Origin: Hyphomicrobium sp. LHD-15
GTDB taxonomy: Bacteria > Pseudomonadota > Alphaproteobacteria > Rhizobiales > Hyphomicrobiaceae
Direction: 5' to 3'
Length of the DNA stretch: 64,000 nucleotides
NCBI RefSeq assembly: GCF_031157355.1
Contig: NZ_JAVIFT010000001.1
Location: 434,001-498,000, forward strand
Of this stretch, positions 26,697-36,210 are shown piece by piece. The translations under genes and the position numbers were made by a program. The notes below the pieces were generated by a model. The model did no database searches and was not told the DNA's origin. It saw nothing but the letters and a program-made list of their open reading frames with translations. Position 1 is the stretch's first letter. The number at the start of each line of letters is the position of its first letter.

Positions 26697-26850
26697 GGTT
26701 GCATGGCTCCGCCAGGCTTCTAGCTGCACGGCTCCGCCATGACTTTAGTCGCACGACGCCGCCATGACCGCTTCCCGCTTTTCCGGAAGCACTCACCTTT
26801 GTCGTGCTTCTTACCGTAAAACCGGTTTCCACTTTTCCGGAAGCACTCTA
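26697..26850. repeat. Cluster of short degenerate repeats upstream of pyrH
   Basis: Three tandem variants of a GCATGGCTCCGCCA / GCACGGCTCCGCCATGACTT / GCACGACGCCGCCATGACCG motif (about 26699-26770), then two copies of the TTTTCCGGAAGCACTC palindrome (26777-26794 and 26831-26850). Confidence 0.65.
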
Positions 26851-26912
26851 GAACGCGCTACTCTCTTCTTCGAACGCACGGCAAACGTTCGCCGGAAATC
26901 GCGGAGGCCCGC

Positions 26913-27641
26913 ATGGCAAACGATGGTAATTCGCTGAAATACAAGCGCCTGCTCGTCAAGCTTTCGGGCGAAGCGTTGATGGGCCGGAACGGCTACGGTC
27001 TCGACAACGCCGTCGTCGACAGGCTGGCTGCCGATCTCGCGGAAGCCCTCGAGGCGGGCTGCGAAATTTCAGTGGTGGTCGGGGGCGGCAACATCTTTCG
27101 CGGCCTGCAGGGCGCTGCCAAGGGCATGGATCGCGCGACCGCCGACTACATGGGCATGTTGGCCACGGTGATGAACGCGCTTGCGCTGCAGAGCGCGCTG
27201 GAAGCGGCCAAGGCGCCAGCGCGCGTGCTCTCGGCCATCCCGATGCCGACAGTCTGTGAACCGTATGTCCGCCACCGGGCGCTCTATCACCTCGAACGCA
27301 GGCGGATCGTCATCTTTGCGGCCGGCACCGGCAATCCGTTCTTCACCACCGACACCGCCGCGACGCTGCGCGCCATCGAAATGGGCTGCGATGCCGTGGC
27401 AAAGGCCACCCAGGTCGACGGCGTCTATTCGTCGGATCCCAAAAAGAACCCGAACGCCCAGCGCTTCGAGCGGCTCAACTACTCCGAAGTGCTGGCTCAG
27501 GATCTGCGCGTCATGGACGGGGCCGCGATCGCCCTTGCCCGCGACAATCATCTTCCGGTAATTGTCTTTTCCATCGAGGAACCGGGCAATCTCATCAAGC
27601 TGCTGCGGGGATCCGCACGAGCCACGGTCATTCACGACTGA
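26913..27641 (+). CDS. pyrH: Uridylate kinase (UMP kinase)
   Basis: 242-residue UMP kinase of the amino-acid-kinase fold, making UDP for nucleic acid and cell-wall precursors. Motifs: [14 protein letters not shown] at the start, [10 protein letters not shown] for phosphate binding, and [33 protein letters not shown]. The length matches bacterial PyrH (about 240). It follows tsf after its terminator, so it has its own promoter, probably within the repeat-rich gap, and leads into frr. Confidence 0.97.
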   Translation: MANDGNSLKYKRLLVKLSGEALMGRNGYGLDNAVVDRLAADLAEALEAGCEISVVVGGGNIFRGLQGAAKGMDRATADYMGMLATVMNALALQSALEAAKAPARVLSAIPMPTVCEPYVRHRALYHLERRRIVIFAAGTGNPFFTTDTAATLRAIEMGCDAVAKATQVDGVYSSDPKKNPNAQRFERLNYSEVLAQDLRVMDGAAIALARDNHLPVIVFSIEEPGNLIKLLRGSARATVIHD

Positions 27642-27732
27642 ACCGCGAAACGGGCTCGCGCGGCGCTCTCACAGCATTTGCGGCCGCGACACTCGTAGCC
27701 AGCCCGCGGAGCCAAAAAAGGAGAACAATCCG

Positions 27733-28296
27733 GTGTCGATCACGACTTTCGATCCCAAGGATATCGAAACGCGCATGCGCGCGTCGCTGGAAGCGCTAAA
27801 GCGCGAGCTGGCAGGACTTCGCACGGGCCGAGCCAGCGCCCACCTCCTGGATCCGGTGCAGGTCAACGTCTACGGCTCGCGGATGCCGATCAACCAGGTG
27901 GCGACCGTCACGGTGCCGGAGCCTCGCATGATCTCGGTGCAGGTCTGGGACAAGAGCAATGTCCAGGCCGTGGACAAGGCCATCCGGGAAGCCAACCTCG
28001 GTGTAAATCCGGTGGTTGACGGCACCATGATCCGCCTGCCGATCCCCGCGCCCACGGCCGAGCGGCGCCAAGAGCTCGCGAAGCAAGCCCACAAATATGC
28101 CGAAGCTCACCGTATCGCGGTCCGCAACGTGCGGCGCGAGGGCATGGATCTTCTCAAGAAACTCGAGAAGGACGGCAAGATGAGCGAAGACGAGCACCAC
28201 AAGAATTCTGCCAAGGTGCAGGAACTGACCGACAAGCTCATCAAGGAGATCGATCAGACCCTCACGACCAAAGAGGCGGAGATTCACAAGGTTTGA
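27733..28296 (+). CDS. frr: Ribosome recycling factor
   Basis: 187-residue ribosome recycling factor, which with EF-G splits ribosomes after termination. Domain I helices ([37 protein letters not shown]) and the tail [21 protein letters not shown] are typical. The start is GTG 27733, preceded by AAAAAAGGAG. It is 91 bases after pyrH, likely the same operon. A GC-rich hairpin (28312-28343) follows. Confidence 0.96.
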   Translation: MSITTFDPKDIETRMRASLEALKRELAGLRTGRASAHLLDPVQVNVYGSRMPINQVATVTVPEPRMISVQVWDKSNVQAVDKAIREANLGVNPVVDGTMIRLPIPAPTAERRQELAKQAHKYAEAHRIAVRNVRREGMDLLKKLEKDGKMSEDEHHKNSAKVQELTDKLIKEIDQTLTTKEAEIHKV

Positions 28297-28311
28297 GACG
28301 TGTCCGGCCGG

Positions 28312-28343
28312 GCGCCGGTCCCGCAAAATTGTGGGGCCGGCGC
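28312..28343 (+). other. GC-rich hairpin after frr
   Basis: Inverted repeat GCGCCGG-T-CCCGC / GTGGGG-CCGGCGC around AAAATT, 16 bases after the frr stop. No T-run follows, so a terminator is possible but unproven. Confidence 0.45.
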
Positions 28344-28497
28344 GAAATCTGGTGCGGAAGCCTCGGCCGGCGTGCCAGACTGGACGGAATGCGAACATGA
28401 TTAGGCCGCAACGCCCGGCCAGACTTCTGCTCTCATCGTCATTATCGGCATAGACAGCCGGCCGTTTCGAAATCCACGCCAGCCCAGCAAAGCGCAA

Positions 28498-29262
28498 ATG
28501 CACGCGGCAGACAGATCGACATCCTCCGAGGAAACGCCCGATGCGGCGATTATGCCGCGCCACGTCGCAATCATCATGGATGGCAACGGTAGATGGGCAG
28601 CCGAGCGTGGGCTGCCGCGGGCGCTCGGACACCGCTCCGGCGTCGAGGCCGTGCGACGGACGGTCAAGGCAGCGATCGACCTCTCGATCCCGTTCCTGAC
28701 GCTCTACAGCTTTTCGTCGGAAAACTGGTCGCGCCCCAAGGATGAGATCGACGATCTGATGGGGCTGATGAAGCGCTTCATCCGCTGCGATCTCGCCGAA
28801 CTGCACCAGAACAACGTTCGAGTGATGGTGATCGGTGAGCGCGAAAACATCGATCAGGAAATGAAGGCACTGATCGATGAGGCGTGCGAGCTTACGCGTG
28901 AGAACACGCGGCTCACCCTAGTCATCGCCTTCAACTACGGCGCCCGCAGCGAGATTACGCGTGCGGCTCGGCGGATTGCCGAGGATGTGGCGGCGGGACG
29001 GCTCGATCCGGCCGACATCACCGCAGAGCGCATGACGCAGGCGCTCGACACCGGCGGCATCCCCGATCCAGAGCTTCTGATCCGAACCAGCGGCGAGCGC
29101 CGGCTCTCGAACTTTCTGCTGTGGCAGTGCGCCTATACCGAATTCGTGTTCCTCGATGCCTACTGGCCGGATTTCAGCCGCGAGCTTCTGCTCGAGGCCG
29201 TTTCGCAATTCAAGGCGCGAGAGCGGCGTTTCGGCGGCCTGCCTTGCCGTTCGACGGCCTAA
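28498..29262 (+). CDS. uppS: Undecaprenyl diphosphate synthase (cis-prenyltransferase)
   Basis: 254-residue cis-prenyltransferase that extends farnesyl diphosphate to the C55 carrier for peptidoglycan and LPS. The catalytic Asp28 lies in [18 protein letters not shown] binds diphosphate; [21 protein letters not shown] near the C-terminus is the second substrate signature. The first 18 residues are a variable lead. cdsA starts 12 bases after its stop. Confidence 0.96.
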   Translation: MHAADRSTSSEETPDAAIMPRHVAIIMDGNGRWAAERGLPRALGHRSGVEAVRRTVKAAIDLSIPFLTLYSFSSENWSRPKDEIDDLMGLMKRFIRCDLAELHQNNVRVMVIGERENIDQEMKALIDEACELTRENTRLTLVIAFNYGARSEITRAARRIAEDVAAGRLDPADITAERMTQALDTGGIPDPELLIRTSGERRLSNFLLWQCAYTEFVFLDAYWPDFSRELLLEAVSQFKARERRFGGLPCRSTA

Positions 29263-29274
29263 GGAATCGAGGCC

Positions 29275-30150
29275 ATGGAGGACGACGGGACCGTTGCGGA
29301 GCCTGGCACCATCGTGCCACCAGCGAAACTCTCCGATCTGTGGCTAAGAGCGCTTTCGGCGATCGTGCTTGCAGCGCTCGCCTTCGCGCTGGCGTGGGCC
29401 GGCGTGCTGCCGTTCGCGGCTTTGGTGCTCGCCGTCGCGCTCATCATGAGCTGGGAATGGTCCAAAGTCGTGCGCGGGGCCGGCCTCGATGTCAGCCTTG
29501 TCGTGCACGGACTTTCTGTCATCGCCGCCGTGGCGCTCGCGAGCTTCGGATTTGCCGCGCTCGGCGTCGCGGTGCTGCTGATCGGTACCATTATCGTGCT
29601 GGCGCTGGAATTCGGCGGGCATCCGTTGTTCTCGGCGGCCGGCGTCATGTACACGGGACTTCCGGCCGTGGCGCTGCTCTGGCTGCGCGGCAGCGAACCG
29701 CACGGCTTCAATGCCATCCTGTTCATTGTTCTCGTCGTCGCCGCCACCGATACCGCCGCTTACGCATTCGGTCGTCTTCTCGGGGGGCCGCGCCTCGCAA
29801 CCGCCATCTCGCCCAACAAGACGTGGAGCGGCTTGATCGGCGGCGTCAGCTTTGCGGCTGTCATCGCCGGCGTTTTCGCCTACTTCACCGGCGGGCCGGT
29901 GCTGGCGCTCGCGCTGACCGGCCTCCTCATGGGCTTGATCGCGCAGGCTGGCGATCTTGCGGAATCGGCGATGAAACGGGCCTTTCACGTCAAGGATGCG
30001 AGCCAGCTGCTGCCTGGGCACGGCGGCTTCATGGATCGCATGGACGGGCTGGTTTCGGTTACTGTTGCGGCAGCGCTTGCGGCGCTGTTTCTCAACCCTC
30101 AGGCCCCCGCGGCTGCACTGCTCTCGGGGCTGCCGGTTGCGGGCCTGTGA
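29275..30150 (+). CDS. cdsA: Phosphatidate cytidylyltransferase (CDP-diglyceride synthase)
   Basis: 291-residue integral membrane enzyme making CDP-diacylglycerol from phosphatidate and CTP. About eight hydrophobic segments are visible. Family signature: ISPNKTWSGLIGGV (about 176-190), then GDLAESAMKRAFHVKDASQLLPGHGGFMDRMDGL, which holds the catalytic Asp and the SxxKR pattern. It is closely spaced after uppS and before dxr, the classical bacterial order. Confidence 0.95.
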   Translation: MEDDGTVAEPGTIVPPAKLSDLWLRALSAIVLAALAFALAWAGVLPFAALVLAVALIMSWEWSKVVRGAGLDVSLVVHGLSVIAAVALASFGFAALGVAVLLIGTIIVLALEFGGHPLFSAAGVMYTGLPAVALLWLRGSEPHGFNAILFIVLVVAATDTAAYAFGRLLGGPRLATAISPNKTWSGLIGGVSFAAVIAGVFAYFTGGPVLALALTGLLMGLIAQAGDLAESAMKRAFHVKDASQLLPGHGGFMDRMDGLVSVTVAAALAALFLNPQAPAAALLSGLPVAGL

Positions 30151-30269
30151 CGCGAAACTCAACGCGACTCCGGCCACGCGCTGGTGACCGCCCCTATTCT
30201 GGCGCATAAACAACCGCCGACGTTCGCCTTGCTGGCGGATCTGGTGATCAATCGGGAGACTGGCTCAGG

Positions 30270-31520
30270 ATGGTTGAGGTCGGCGTAAAGAACGGCATGG
30301 CCGACCGTCTGGACTCCTCGCACGGAAGCACGCGGGCGCTCCCCCGCGCTGCCGACGCGCCGCTGCGGCTTTCGATCCTCGGTGCGACCGGCTCGATCGG
30401 GACCAGCACGCTCGATCTGGTGGGCCGAAATCCAGATAAATACGAGGTGGTTGCGCTTACCGCGCAATGCAATGTCGACCGCCTCGCCGAGCTTGCCATC
30501 ACGCATCGGGCCAAAGTTGCGGTGGTCGGTGACGAAACCCACTACGAGGCGCTCAAGGCGCGACTTTCGGGTACCGGCATTCGCGCCGCGGCAGGTGCGG
30601 CGGCCATCGAAGCCGCCGCGGAGGAGCCGGCCGACTGCATCATGGCGGCCATCGTCGGCGCCGCCGGGCTGAGGCCCACATTCGCGGCCGCGCGACAAGG
30701 CTCTCGCGTCGCACTCGCCAACAAGGAATGCCTCGTATCAGCCGGCGAAATCTTCACCCAGCACGTGCACCAGAATGGGGCCGAGCTGCTGCCCGTCGAC
30801 AGCGAGCACTCGGCTGCGTTCCAGGCGATTGGCCGGACGCCCGCAAAATCGATCGAAAAGATCATTCTGACGGCCTCGGGCGGCCCCTTTCGCACCTTCG
30901 ACAAGGAGCGGCTTGGCCGCGTCACGCCCGAGGAAGCGCTCAAGCATCCGAATTGGTCGATGGGCGCGAAGGTCACGATCGATTCCGCGACGCTGATGAA
31001 CAAGGGGCTCGAACTCATCGAAGCCTTCCACCTGTTTCCGGTCGGCCCGCATCAGCTCGAGGCAATCGTGCACCCGCAGTCGGTGGTGCATTGCCTGGTC
31101 ATGCTCGAGGACGGCTCGGTGATGGCGCAGCTGTCGCAGCCGGACATGCGGACGCCGATCGCCCTGGCCCTGGCCTGGCCCGAGCGGCTCGCGACACCGG
31201 TCTCGCGGCTCGACCTCATCACGCTCAAAACGCTGTCGTTCGAAGCGCCTGATACCGATCGTTTTCCGGCGCTCGCGATTGCGATCGAAGCCCTGCACCG
31301 GGGTGGGGCGGCCCCTGCCGTGCTCAATGCGGCCAACGAAATCGCGGTCACGGCGTTTCTCGAAAAAAAGATCGGTTTTCTCGAAATTGCGCGTACCGTC
31401 GCGGCATGTCTTGAAAAGGCCGAAGCTCGCGGTCTTCTTAAGGGTGTGGATACACTCGACGGCGTTCTTGCGGTCGATGAAGAAGCGCGACGCATGGCGC
31501 GACTGCTGCTTCCGGTATAA
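30270..31520 (+). CDS. dxr: 1-deoxy-D-xylulose 5-phosphate reductoisomerase
   Basis: 416-residue NADPH- and metal-dependent enzyme of the MEP isoprenoid pathway, feeding uppS. NADPH site ILGATGSIGTSTLDLV (about 36-51); ALANKECLVSAG; metal-binding PVDSEHSA; and the C-terminal NAANEIAVTAFLEKKIGFLEI are all present. The N-terminus is about 30 residues longer than E. coli Dxr; ATG 30297 would also be possible. It follows cdsA after 119 bases. Confidence 0.96.
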   Translation: MVEVGVKNGMADRLDSSHGSTRALPRAADAPLRLSILGATGSIGTSTLDLVGRNPDKYEVVALTAQCNVDRLAELAITHRAKVAVVGDETHYEALKARLSGTGIRAAAGAAAIEAAAEEPADCIMAAIVGAAGLRPTFAAARQGSRVALANKECLVSAGEIFTQHVHQNGAELLPVDSEHSAAFQAIGRTPAKSIEKIILTASGGPFRTFDKERLGRVTPEEALKHPNWSMGAKVTIDSATLMNKGLELIEAFHLFPVGPHQLEAIVHPQSVVHCLVMLEDGSVMAQLSQPDMRTPIALALAWPERLATPVSRLDLITLKTLSFEAPDTDRFPALAIAIEALHRGGAAPAVLNAANEIAVTAFLEKKIGFLEIARTVAACLEKAEARGLLKGVDTLDGVLAVDEEARRMARLLLPV

Positions 31521-31591
31521 GACTTCGCGGGCTGAACGCGTGCCCGCCTCCCCGCTGAAACATTGGCCTCAACCGACAGGATTCGAGCAGA

Positions 31592-33004
31592 ATGATCGAA
31601 GGGTTAATCAGTCAGGTTCTCTCCTGGGGCCTCAACATTCTCGCCTTCCTGTTCGTGCTGAGCGTGGTCGTGTTCTTCCACGAGCTCGGGCATTTCCTGG
31701 TGGCCCGCTGGTGCGGGGTCACGGTGACAACCTTCTCGATCGGGTTCGGGCGGGAGCTCTGGGGCTTTTACGACCGCCACGGTACGCGCTGGCGGGTCGC
31801 GGCCATCCCGCTCGGCGGCTACGTCAAGTTTCTCGACGACGCCAACGTTGCAAGCCAGCCTTCGGGGGGCGAGCCACTGTCGCCCGAACAACAGGCCGGC
31901 TCGTTTCACGGCAAGCCCGTCTGGCAGCGCGCACTCGTGGTTGCAGCGGGACCGATCGCAAACTTCCTGATTGCAGCGCTCATCTACACCGCCGTCAACG
32001 TCACCTATGGCGTCTCGATGATCAGCGCCCGGGTGGACGAGGTCGTCGCCGGAATGCCGGCCGAGAAAGCCGGCCTCAAGTCTGGTGACGTCATCACCGA
32101 CATCGACGGCTGGTCGATCGAGACGTTCGACGATGTCGTGCGCATCGTCGCGGCGAGCAGCGGACGGCTGCTGACCATGACCGTCGATCGCAACGGCGAA
32201 AGTCTCACCTTCCCCGTGCAACCGCATATGCGGGACCAAAAAGACGATCTCGGCGTCACCATCCGCCTCGGCGACATCGGCATCCGCCGCAATATCCCGG
32301 CCCGCATCGGTGCCGTCATTCCGGATTCGCCCGCGGCAAAAGCCGGATTCGCAGCCGGCGACGTCATTACCGGTATCGACGGAGCGCAGATCTCTTCATT
32401 CGAGGACGTGATCAACGCGGTCGGGCCTGCGGCGGGACGTGCGCTGGCGGTGACCGTCGAGCGCAAGGGCACCCCCCATACACTCGAGGTTGTACCGCAA
32501 AGCACGCCGACAACCCAAGCTGACGGCAAGGTCATCGAGCGGGGCCGGATCGGCGTTGCGCCGGACCGCCCGGAGCCGGTGTCCGTCTCGGCCGTGGAAG
32601 CCGTTCGGCTCGGCGTGCGCGAAACGTATGCAAACATTGTTCAGACGATCACGGGCATCGCGGACATCGTGACGCAACGCCAGTCGGCGGATCAGGTTGG
32701 CGGGCCTATTCTGATGGCCGAGGTGACGGCGCGCGTGGTGGAAATGGGCTGGGAGCCGCTCCTGCGCTGGACGGCACTGATTTCCGCAAACATCGGTCTC
32801 TTGAATTTGTTGCCAATTCCGGTGCTCGACGGCGGACATCTCGTGTTCTACGCGATCGAAGCGATCCGGCGGCGACCACTCAGCCAGCGCGTCCAGGAAA
32901 TTGGATTCCAGATTGGCATCGCGCTGGTGCTGATGCTGGTCGTATTCGTCAATCTCAACGACCTGATGCGCCTTGGGAAAAGGTGGCTTTTTGGTGGCGG
33001 CTAG
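31592..33004 (+). CDS. rseP: RseP-type site-2 zinc metalloprotease
   Basis: 470-residue inner-membrane intramembrane protease that cuts anti-sigma factors in envelope stress. Zinc-binding HELGH at 30-34 lies in the first membrane helix. Two PDZ domains follow (about 125-200 and 215-290, each with a carboxylate-binding GDVIT-I-G turn), then a third helix region with NLLPIPVLDGGHLVFY, the second zinc ligand motif. Longer than E. coli RseP by about 20 residues. It is followed by bamA, a conserved order. Confidence 0.95.
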   Translation: MIEGLISQVLSWGLNILAFLFVLSVVVFFHELGHFLVARWCGVTVTTFSIGFGRELWGFYDRHGTRWRVAAIPLGGYVKFLDDANVASQPSGGEPLSPEQQAGSFHGKPVWQRALVVAAGPIANFLIAALIYTAVNVTYGVSMISARVDEVVAGMPAEKAGLKSGDVITDIDGWSIETFDDVVRIVAASSGRLLTMTVDRNGESLTFPVQPHMRDQKDDLGVTIRLGDIGIRRNIPARIGAVIPDSPAAKAGFAAGDVITGIDGAQISSFEDVINAVGPAAGRALAVTVERKGTPHTLEVVPQSTPTTQADGKVIERGRIGVAPDRPEPVSVSAVEAVRLGVRETYANIVQTITGIADIVTQRQSADQVGGPILMAEVTARVVEMGWEPLLRWTALISANIGLLNLLPIPVLDGGHLVFYAIEAIRRRPLSQRVQEIGFQIGIALVLMLVVFVNLNDLMRLGKRWLFGGG

Positions 33005-33257
33005 AATCCTTGGTGACTGACGTAAACTTGCCACTTCCCAGTGTCTTACCCAGTTGTTAAGAATGGAGGAAGTGAGCGGTCTAGGTTGCGCGATTCGAAG
33101 CGGGGGAGCTTCGGATGTCTCTTTTTGCGCGAGATTAGGCCGATTGTCCGGGGGAAATCCTTAGACAAAATCACGACAAGACTACGGCTCTGAACCACTG
33201 CCGACGGGTTCACGAGCCGAGGGGGATCGGCACAAGAAAGGCGAGGCAGATCCGCAC

Positions 33258-35609
33258 ATGGTGCAGTTACGGATCATGTCGTTGGGGGGAATGCGCGTCC
33301 TCTTTTGGCTAGCTGCGGTGACACCCGCGGTCCTTGGCGCTCAATTCTCGTTCTTCGCGAGCCCGGCCTACGCTCAAGGCGTGGTGCGTGATATCCGCGT
33401 CGAAGGAAACCGGCGTGTCGAGCCGGAAACCGTGCGCTCCTACCTCCAGTTCTCGGTCGGCGAAGCCTATGACGCAGGCAAGGTCGATCGCTCACTGCAG
33501 GCGCTGTTCGCGACCGGTCTCTTCGCCGACGTCTCGATCGACCAGGAAGGCCAATCAGTCGTCATCTACGTCGTCGAGAACCCCGTCATCAATCAGGTGG
33601 CCTTCGAGGGCAACAGCGAAGTCGATACCGACACGCTGCGCGCCGAAGTCCAGCTTAAGCCGCGCTCCGTCTACACCCGCGCCCGCGTGCAGGGTGACGT
33701 GCAGCGCATCCTCGACGTTTATCGCCGTCAGGGCCGTTTCGCCGCCTCTGTTGAGCCCAAGATCATCGAGCTTGAGCAGAGCCGCGTGAACCTCGTGTTC
33801 GAAATCACCGAAGGTGGCGCCACCAAGGTTCAGGGCATCAACTTCACCGGCAACCACGCGTTCTCCGACGCTCAGCTGCGCGACATCATCTCGACCACGC
33901 AGAGCGGCTGGCTCGACTTCCTCAAGGGAACTAGCGTCTACGATCCCGACCGCATGAACCTCGACCGCGAGCTTCTGCGTCAGTTCTATCTCAAGAGTGG
34001 CTATGCCGACGTTCGCGTCGTTGCCGCCAACGCCGAGCTGGATCGCGAAGGATCGGGCTTCTACGTCAACTTCGCGATCGACGAAGGCGAGCTTTACACC
34101 TTCGGCGGGATCACGATCGAAAGCTCGCTGCCTGGCGCGGATCCGACCTCGTTCAAGGGCGAGATCCTCACGCAGCAGGGCGATACCTACAACGGCCAGG
34201 ACATCGAGAAGAGCGTCGAGAAGCTGACGCTGATCACCGCCGAGCAAGGCTTTGCGTTCGCTCGCGTACGTCCCCGCGCCGTGCCGGATCCGGCCTCGCG
34301 CACGGTCTCAATCACCTATCTCGTCGACGAAGGTCCGCGCATCTACATCGAGCGCATCAATGTCAGCGGCAACCTGCGCACGAAGGACTACGTCATTCGC
34401 CGCGAGTTCCGCTTGGCTGAAGGCGACGCCTACAATCCGCTGCTGGTGGACCGCGCCAAGAAGCGTCTGAACGCTCTCGGCTTCTTCAAGGCCGTCGATA
34501 TCAAGCGCCGGCCCGGCTCGTCGCCGGACCGCGTCGTCCTCGATGTCGATCTCGTCGAGCAGTCGACGGGCGAGCTCTCCTTCGGCGCCGGCTACTCGAC
34601 GGCAGAAGGCGTGATCGGCGACGTCAGCATCAGCGAGCGCAACCTGCTCGGCAACGGCCAGTTCCTCCGCTTGAAATTGGCGGGCTCGTTGGAGCGCATG
34701 CAGGTCGACCTCTCGTTCACCGAGCCGCGCTTCCTCGATCAGAACCTCTCGGCCGGTTTCGACCTCTTCCATAAGGAGATCGACCAGTCCGACGAATCCG
34801 GCTTCTCGTCGACGCGGACCGGCGGCACCGCCCGTCTCGGTTTCCCGCTCTCCGAGAACCTCTGGATGCAGACGGGCTACACGCTGGATTACTCGACGAT
34901 CGAAATCGAGAACAGCACGGTGTCTGCGCTCGTCGAAGAGGAAATCAAGCAGCGCGGCGACGACTCTCTGACTTCGTCGATCGGCACCTCGCTTACCTAC
35001 GACAAGCGTAACCATCCGAAGAACCCGACCAGTGGCTACTGGCTGCAGGTTGCGACGGATATGGCTGGTCTCGGCGGCGACGTTCAGTACGTGCGGGTCA
35101 ACGGCGAAGGCCGTGCCTACTACCCGATCACTGAGAAGATCACCTTCGTCGGCCGCGTCACAGCTGGTCATATCGAGGGCTGGGGCGGCGACGATATCCG
35201 CCTGACCGACCTCTACTATCGTGGTGGCGAAACCATCCGCGGCTTCGATCGTGGCGGCTTCGGTCCGCGCGATCTCAAGACCAACGACGCTATCGGTGGT
35301 ACGACGTTCTGGGCTGGTACCGCGGAAGTTCGCTTCCCGCTGCCGTTCATTCCCGATGACCTCGGATTGTCCGGCGCGGTGTTTGCGGACGCTGGTTCGC
35401 TGTTCAACGCCAACGATCTGGCTAAGAGCATGAACAAGGCTGGTACGCTGGAGCTCGCTGACGACTCCACGATCCGCTCGTCGGTCGGTGCGTCTATCAT
35501 GTGGAACTCGCCGGTTGGTCCGATCCGAATGGACTTCGCGAAGGCGCTCTCGAAAGAGAAGTACGACGAAGAGCAGTTCTTCCGCTTCGGCGCCTCCACC
35601 AAGTTCTAA
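33258..35609 (+). CDS. bamA: Outer membrane protein assembly factor BamA
   Basis: 783-residue Omp85 protein that folds and inserts outer-membrane barrels such as the porins at 57040-59930. A signal peptide ends near ASPAYA (residue 39). Five POTRA domains cover about 40-425 (first: VVRDIRVEGNRRVEPETVRSYL); the beta-barrel follows, with the loop-6 motif YYRGGETIRGF...G and a C-terminal strand ending FFRFGASTKF with the terminal aromatic needed by BAM substrates. ATG 33258 gives a good signal peptide; ATG 33276 is also possible. Its own terminator follows. Confidence 0.97.
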   Translation: MVQLRIMSLGGMRVLFWLAAVTPAVLGAQFSFFASPAYAQGVVRDIRVEGNRRVEPETVRSYLQFSVGEAYDAGKVDRSLQALFATGLFADVSIDQEGQSVVIYVVENPVINQVAFEGNSEVDTDTLRAEVQLKPRSVYTRARVQGDVQRILDVYRRQGRFAASVEPKIIELEQSRVNLVFEITEGGATKVQGINFTGNHAFSDAQLRDIISTTQSGWLDFLKGTSVYDPDRMNLDRELLRQFYLKSGYADVRVVAANAELDREGSGFYVNFAIDEGELYTFGGITIESSLPGADPTSFKGEILTQQGDTYNGQDIEKSVEKLTLITAEQGFAFARVRPRAVPDPASRTVSITYLVDEGPRIYIERINVSGNLRTKDYVIRREFRLAEGDAYNPLLVDRAKKRLNALGFFKAVDIKRRPGSSPDRVVLDVDLVEQSTGELSFGAGYSTAEGVIGDVSISERNLLGNGQFLRLKLAGSLERMQVDLSFTEPRFLDQNLSAGFDLFHKEIDQSDESGFSSTRTGGTARLGFPLSENLWMQTGYTLDYSTIEIENSTVSALVEEEIKQRGDDSLTSSIGTSLTYDKRNHPKNPTSGYWLQVATDMAGLGGDVQYVRVNGEGRAYYPITEKITFVGRVTAGHIEGWGGDDIRLTDLYYRGGETIRGFDRGGFGPRDLKTNDAIGGTTFWAGTAEVRFPLPFIPDDLGLSGAVFADAGSLFNANDLAKSMNKAGTLELADDSTIRSSVGASIMWNSPVGPIRMDFAKALSKEKYDEEQFFRFGASTKF

Positions 35610-35615
35610 GATCTT

Positions 35616-35644
35616 AAAAAGCCGGGCTCGCTGCCCGGCTTTTT
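35616..35644 (+). terminator. Rho-independent terminator of bamA
   Basis: Stem AAAAAGCCGGGC / GCCCGGCTTTTT with loop TCGCT, seven bases after the bamA stop. Confidence 0.93.
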
Positions 35645-36210
35645 CATTTGGAGGGGCGCCGCACGCTCGCCGTCCATCCCGCTCTGGCGGTGGCGCTCGG
35701 CGCTTGCAGCTTGCTCGCCCCGTTAACACCGCTGCCGACAAAGTCGCGGGGTGTGCGAGGAGCTTATGGGGCTCCGCATTCGCTGCTGCGTTAGGCCTGC
35801 GCGAAGGCTTTGAAGGTCGCTCCCATTCCCGAATACTATGAACTGCCCGGCCGCTGCGCAGGCCGGTAATCCTGCCCTTTACGCCTGTCGGCTTCAGGCG
35901 ATCCGGCAAGCCCTTTCAAAGGACGGGAGCCTAGCGCTCAACCGCTCTATACTTGGCCGCACGGCTCGTTCTCCTGCCGCTCGGCATGGGGCAAAACGTG
36001 ATTGTTTTTGATTGAACCGGAATCACGCACTAGGGTCCGGAGCGATCATGGCGGTCTTTGGTGAGACCTATGATTCACGCTTTGGACCGGTAGGGTCCAA
36101 AGCGATCACGGCGGTCTTTGGTGAGACCTATGATTCACGCTTTGGACTGGTAGGGTCCAAAGCGATCACGGTCTGGGCAGACACCTGATATTCGAGGAAT
36201 AGAAATACCC
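35645..36210. other. Intergenic region with repeats upstream of lpxD
   Basis: 566 bases without a convincing gene. The second half holds a palindromic remnant (35997-36027) and 2.5 tandem copies of a 60-base repeat (36031-36180). The lpxD promoter must lie within or before these repeats. Confidence 0.6.
36031..36180. repeat. 60-base tandem repeat array (2.5 copies of dispersed palindrome)
   Basis: Units at 36061-36120 and 36121-36180 are the same except for very few bases; 36031-36060 is the last half of a third. Each unit contains GAGACCTATGATTCACGCTTTGGAC, a loop, GGTCCAAAGCGATCACGG, i.e. the palindrome also found at 9586, 54581 and 56061, plus a GCGGTCTTTGGT spacer. Confidence 0.92.

Noticed and set aside
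36031-36180. CRISPR-like array
   Set aside because: The 60-base units are contiguous with no variable spacers, and only 2.5 copies exist.
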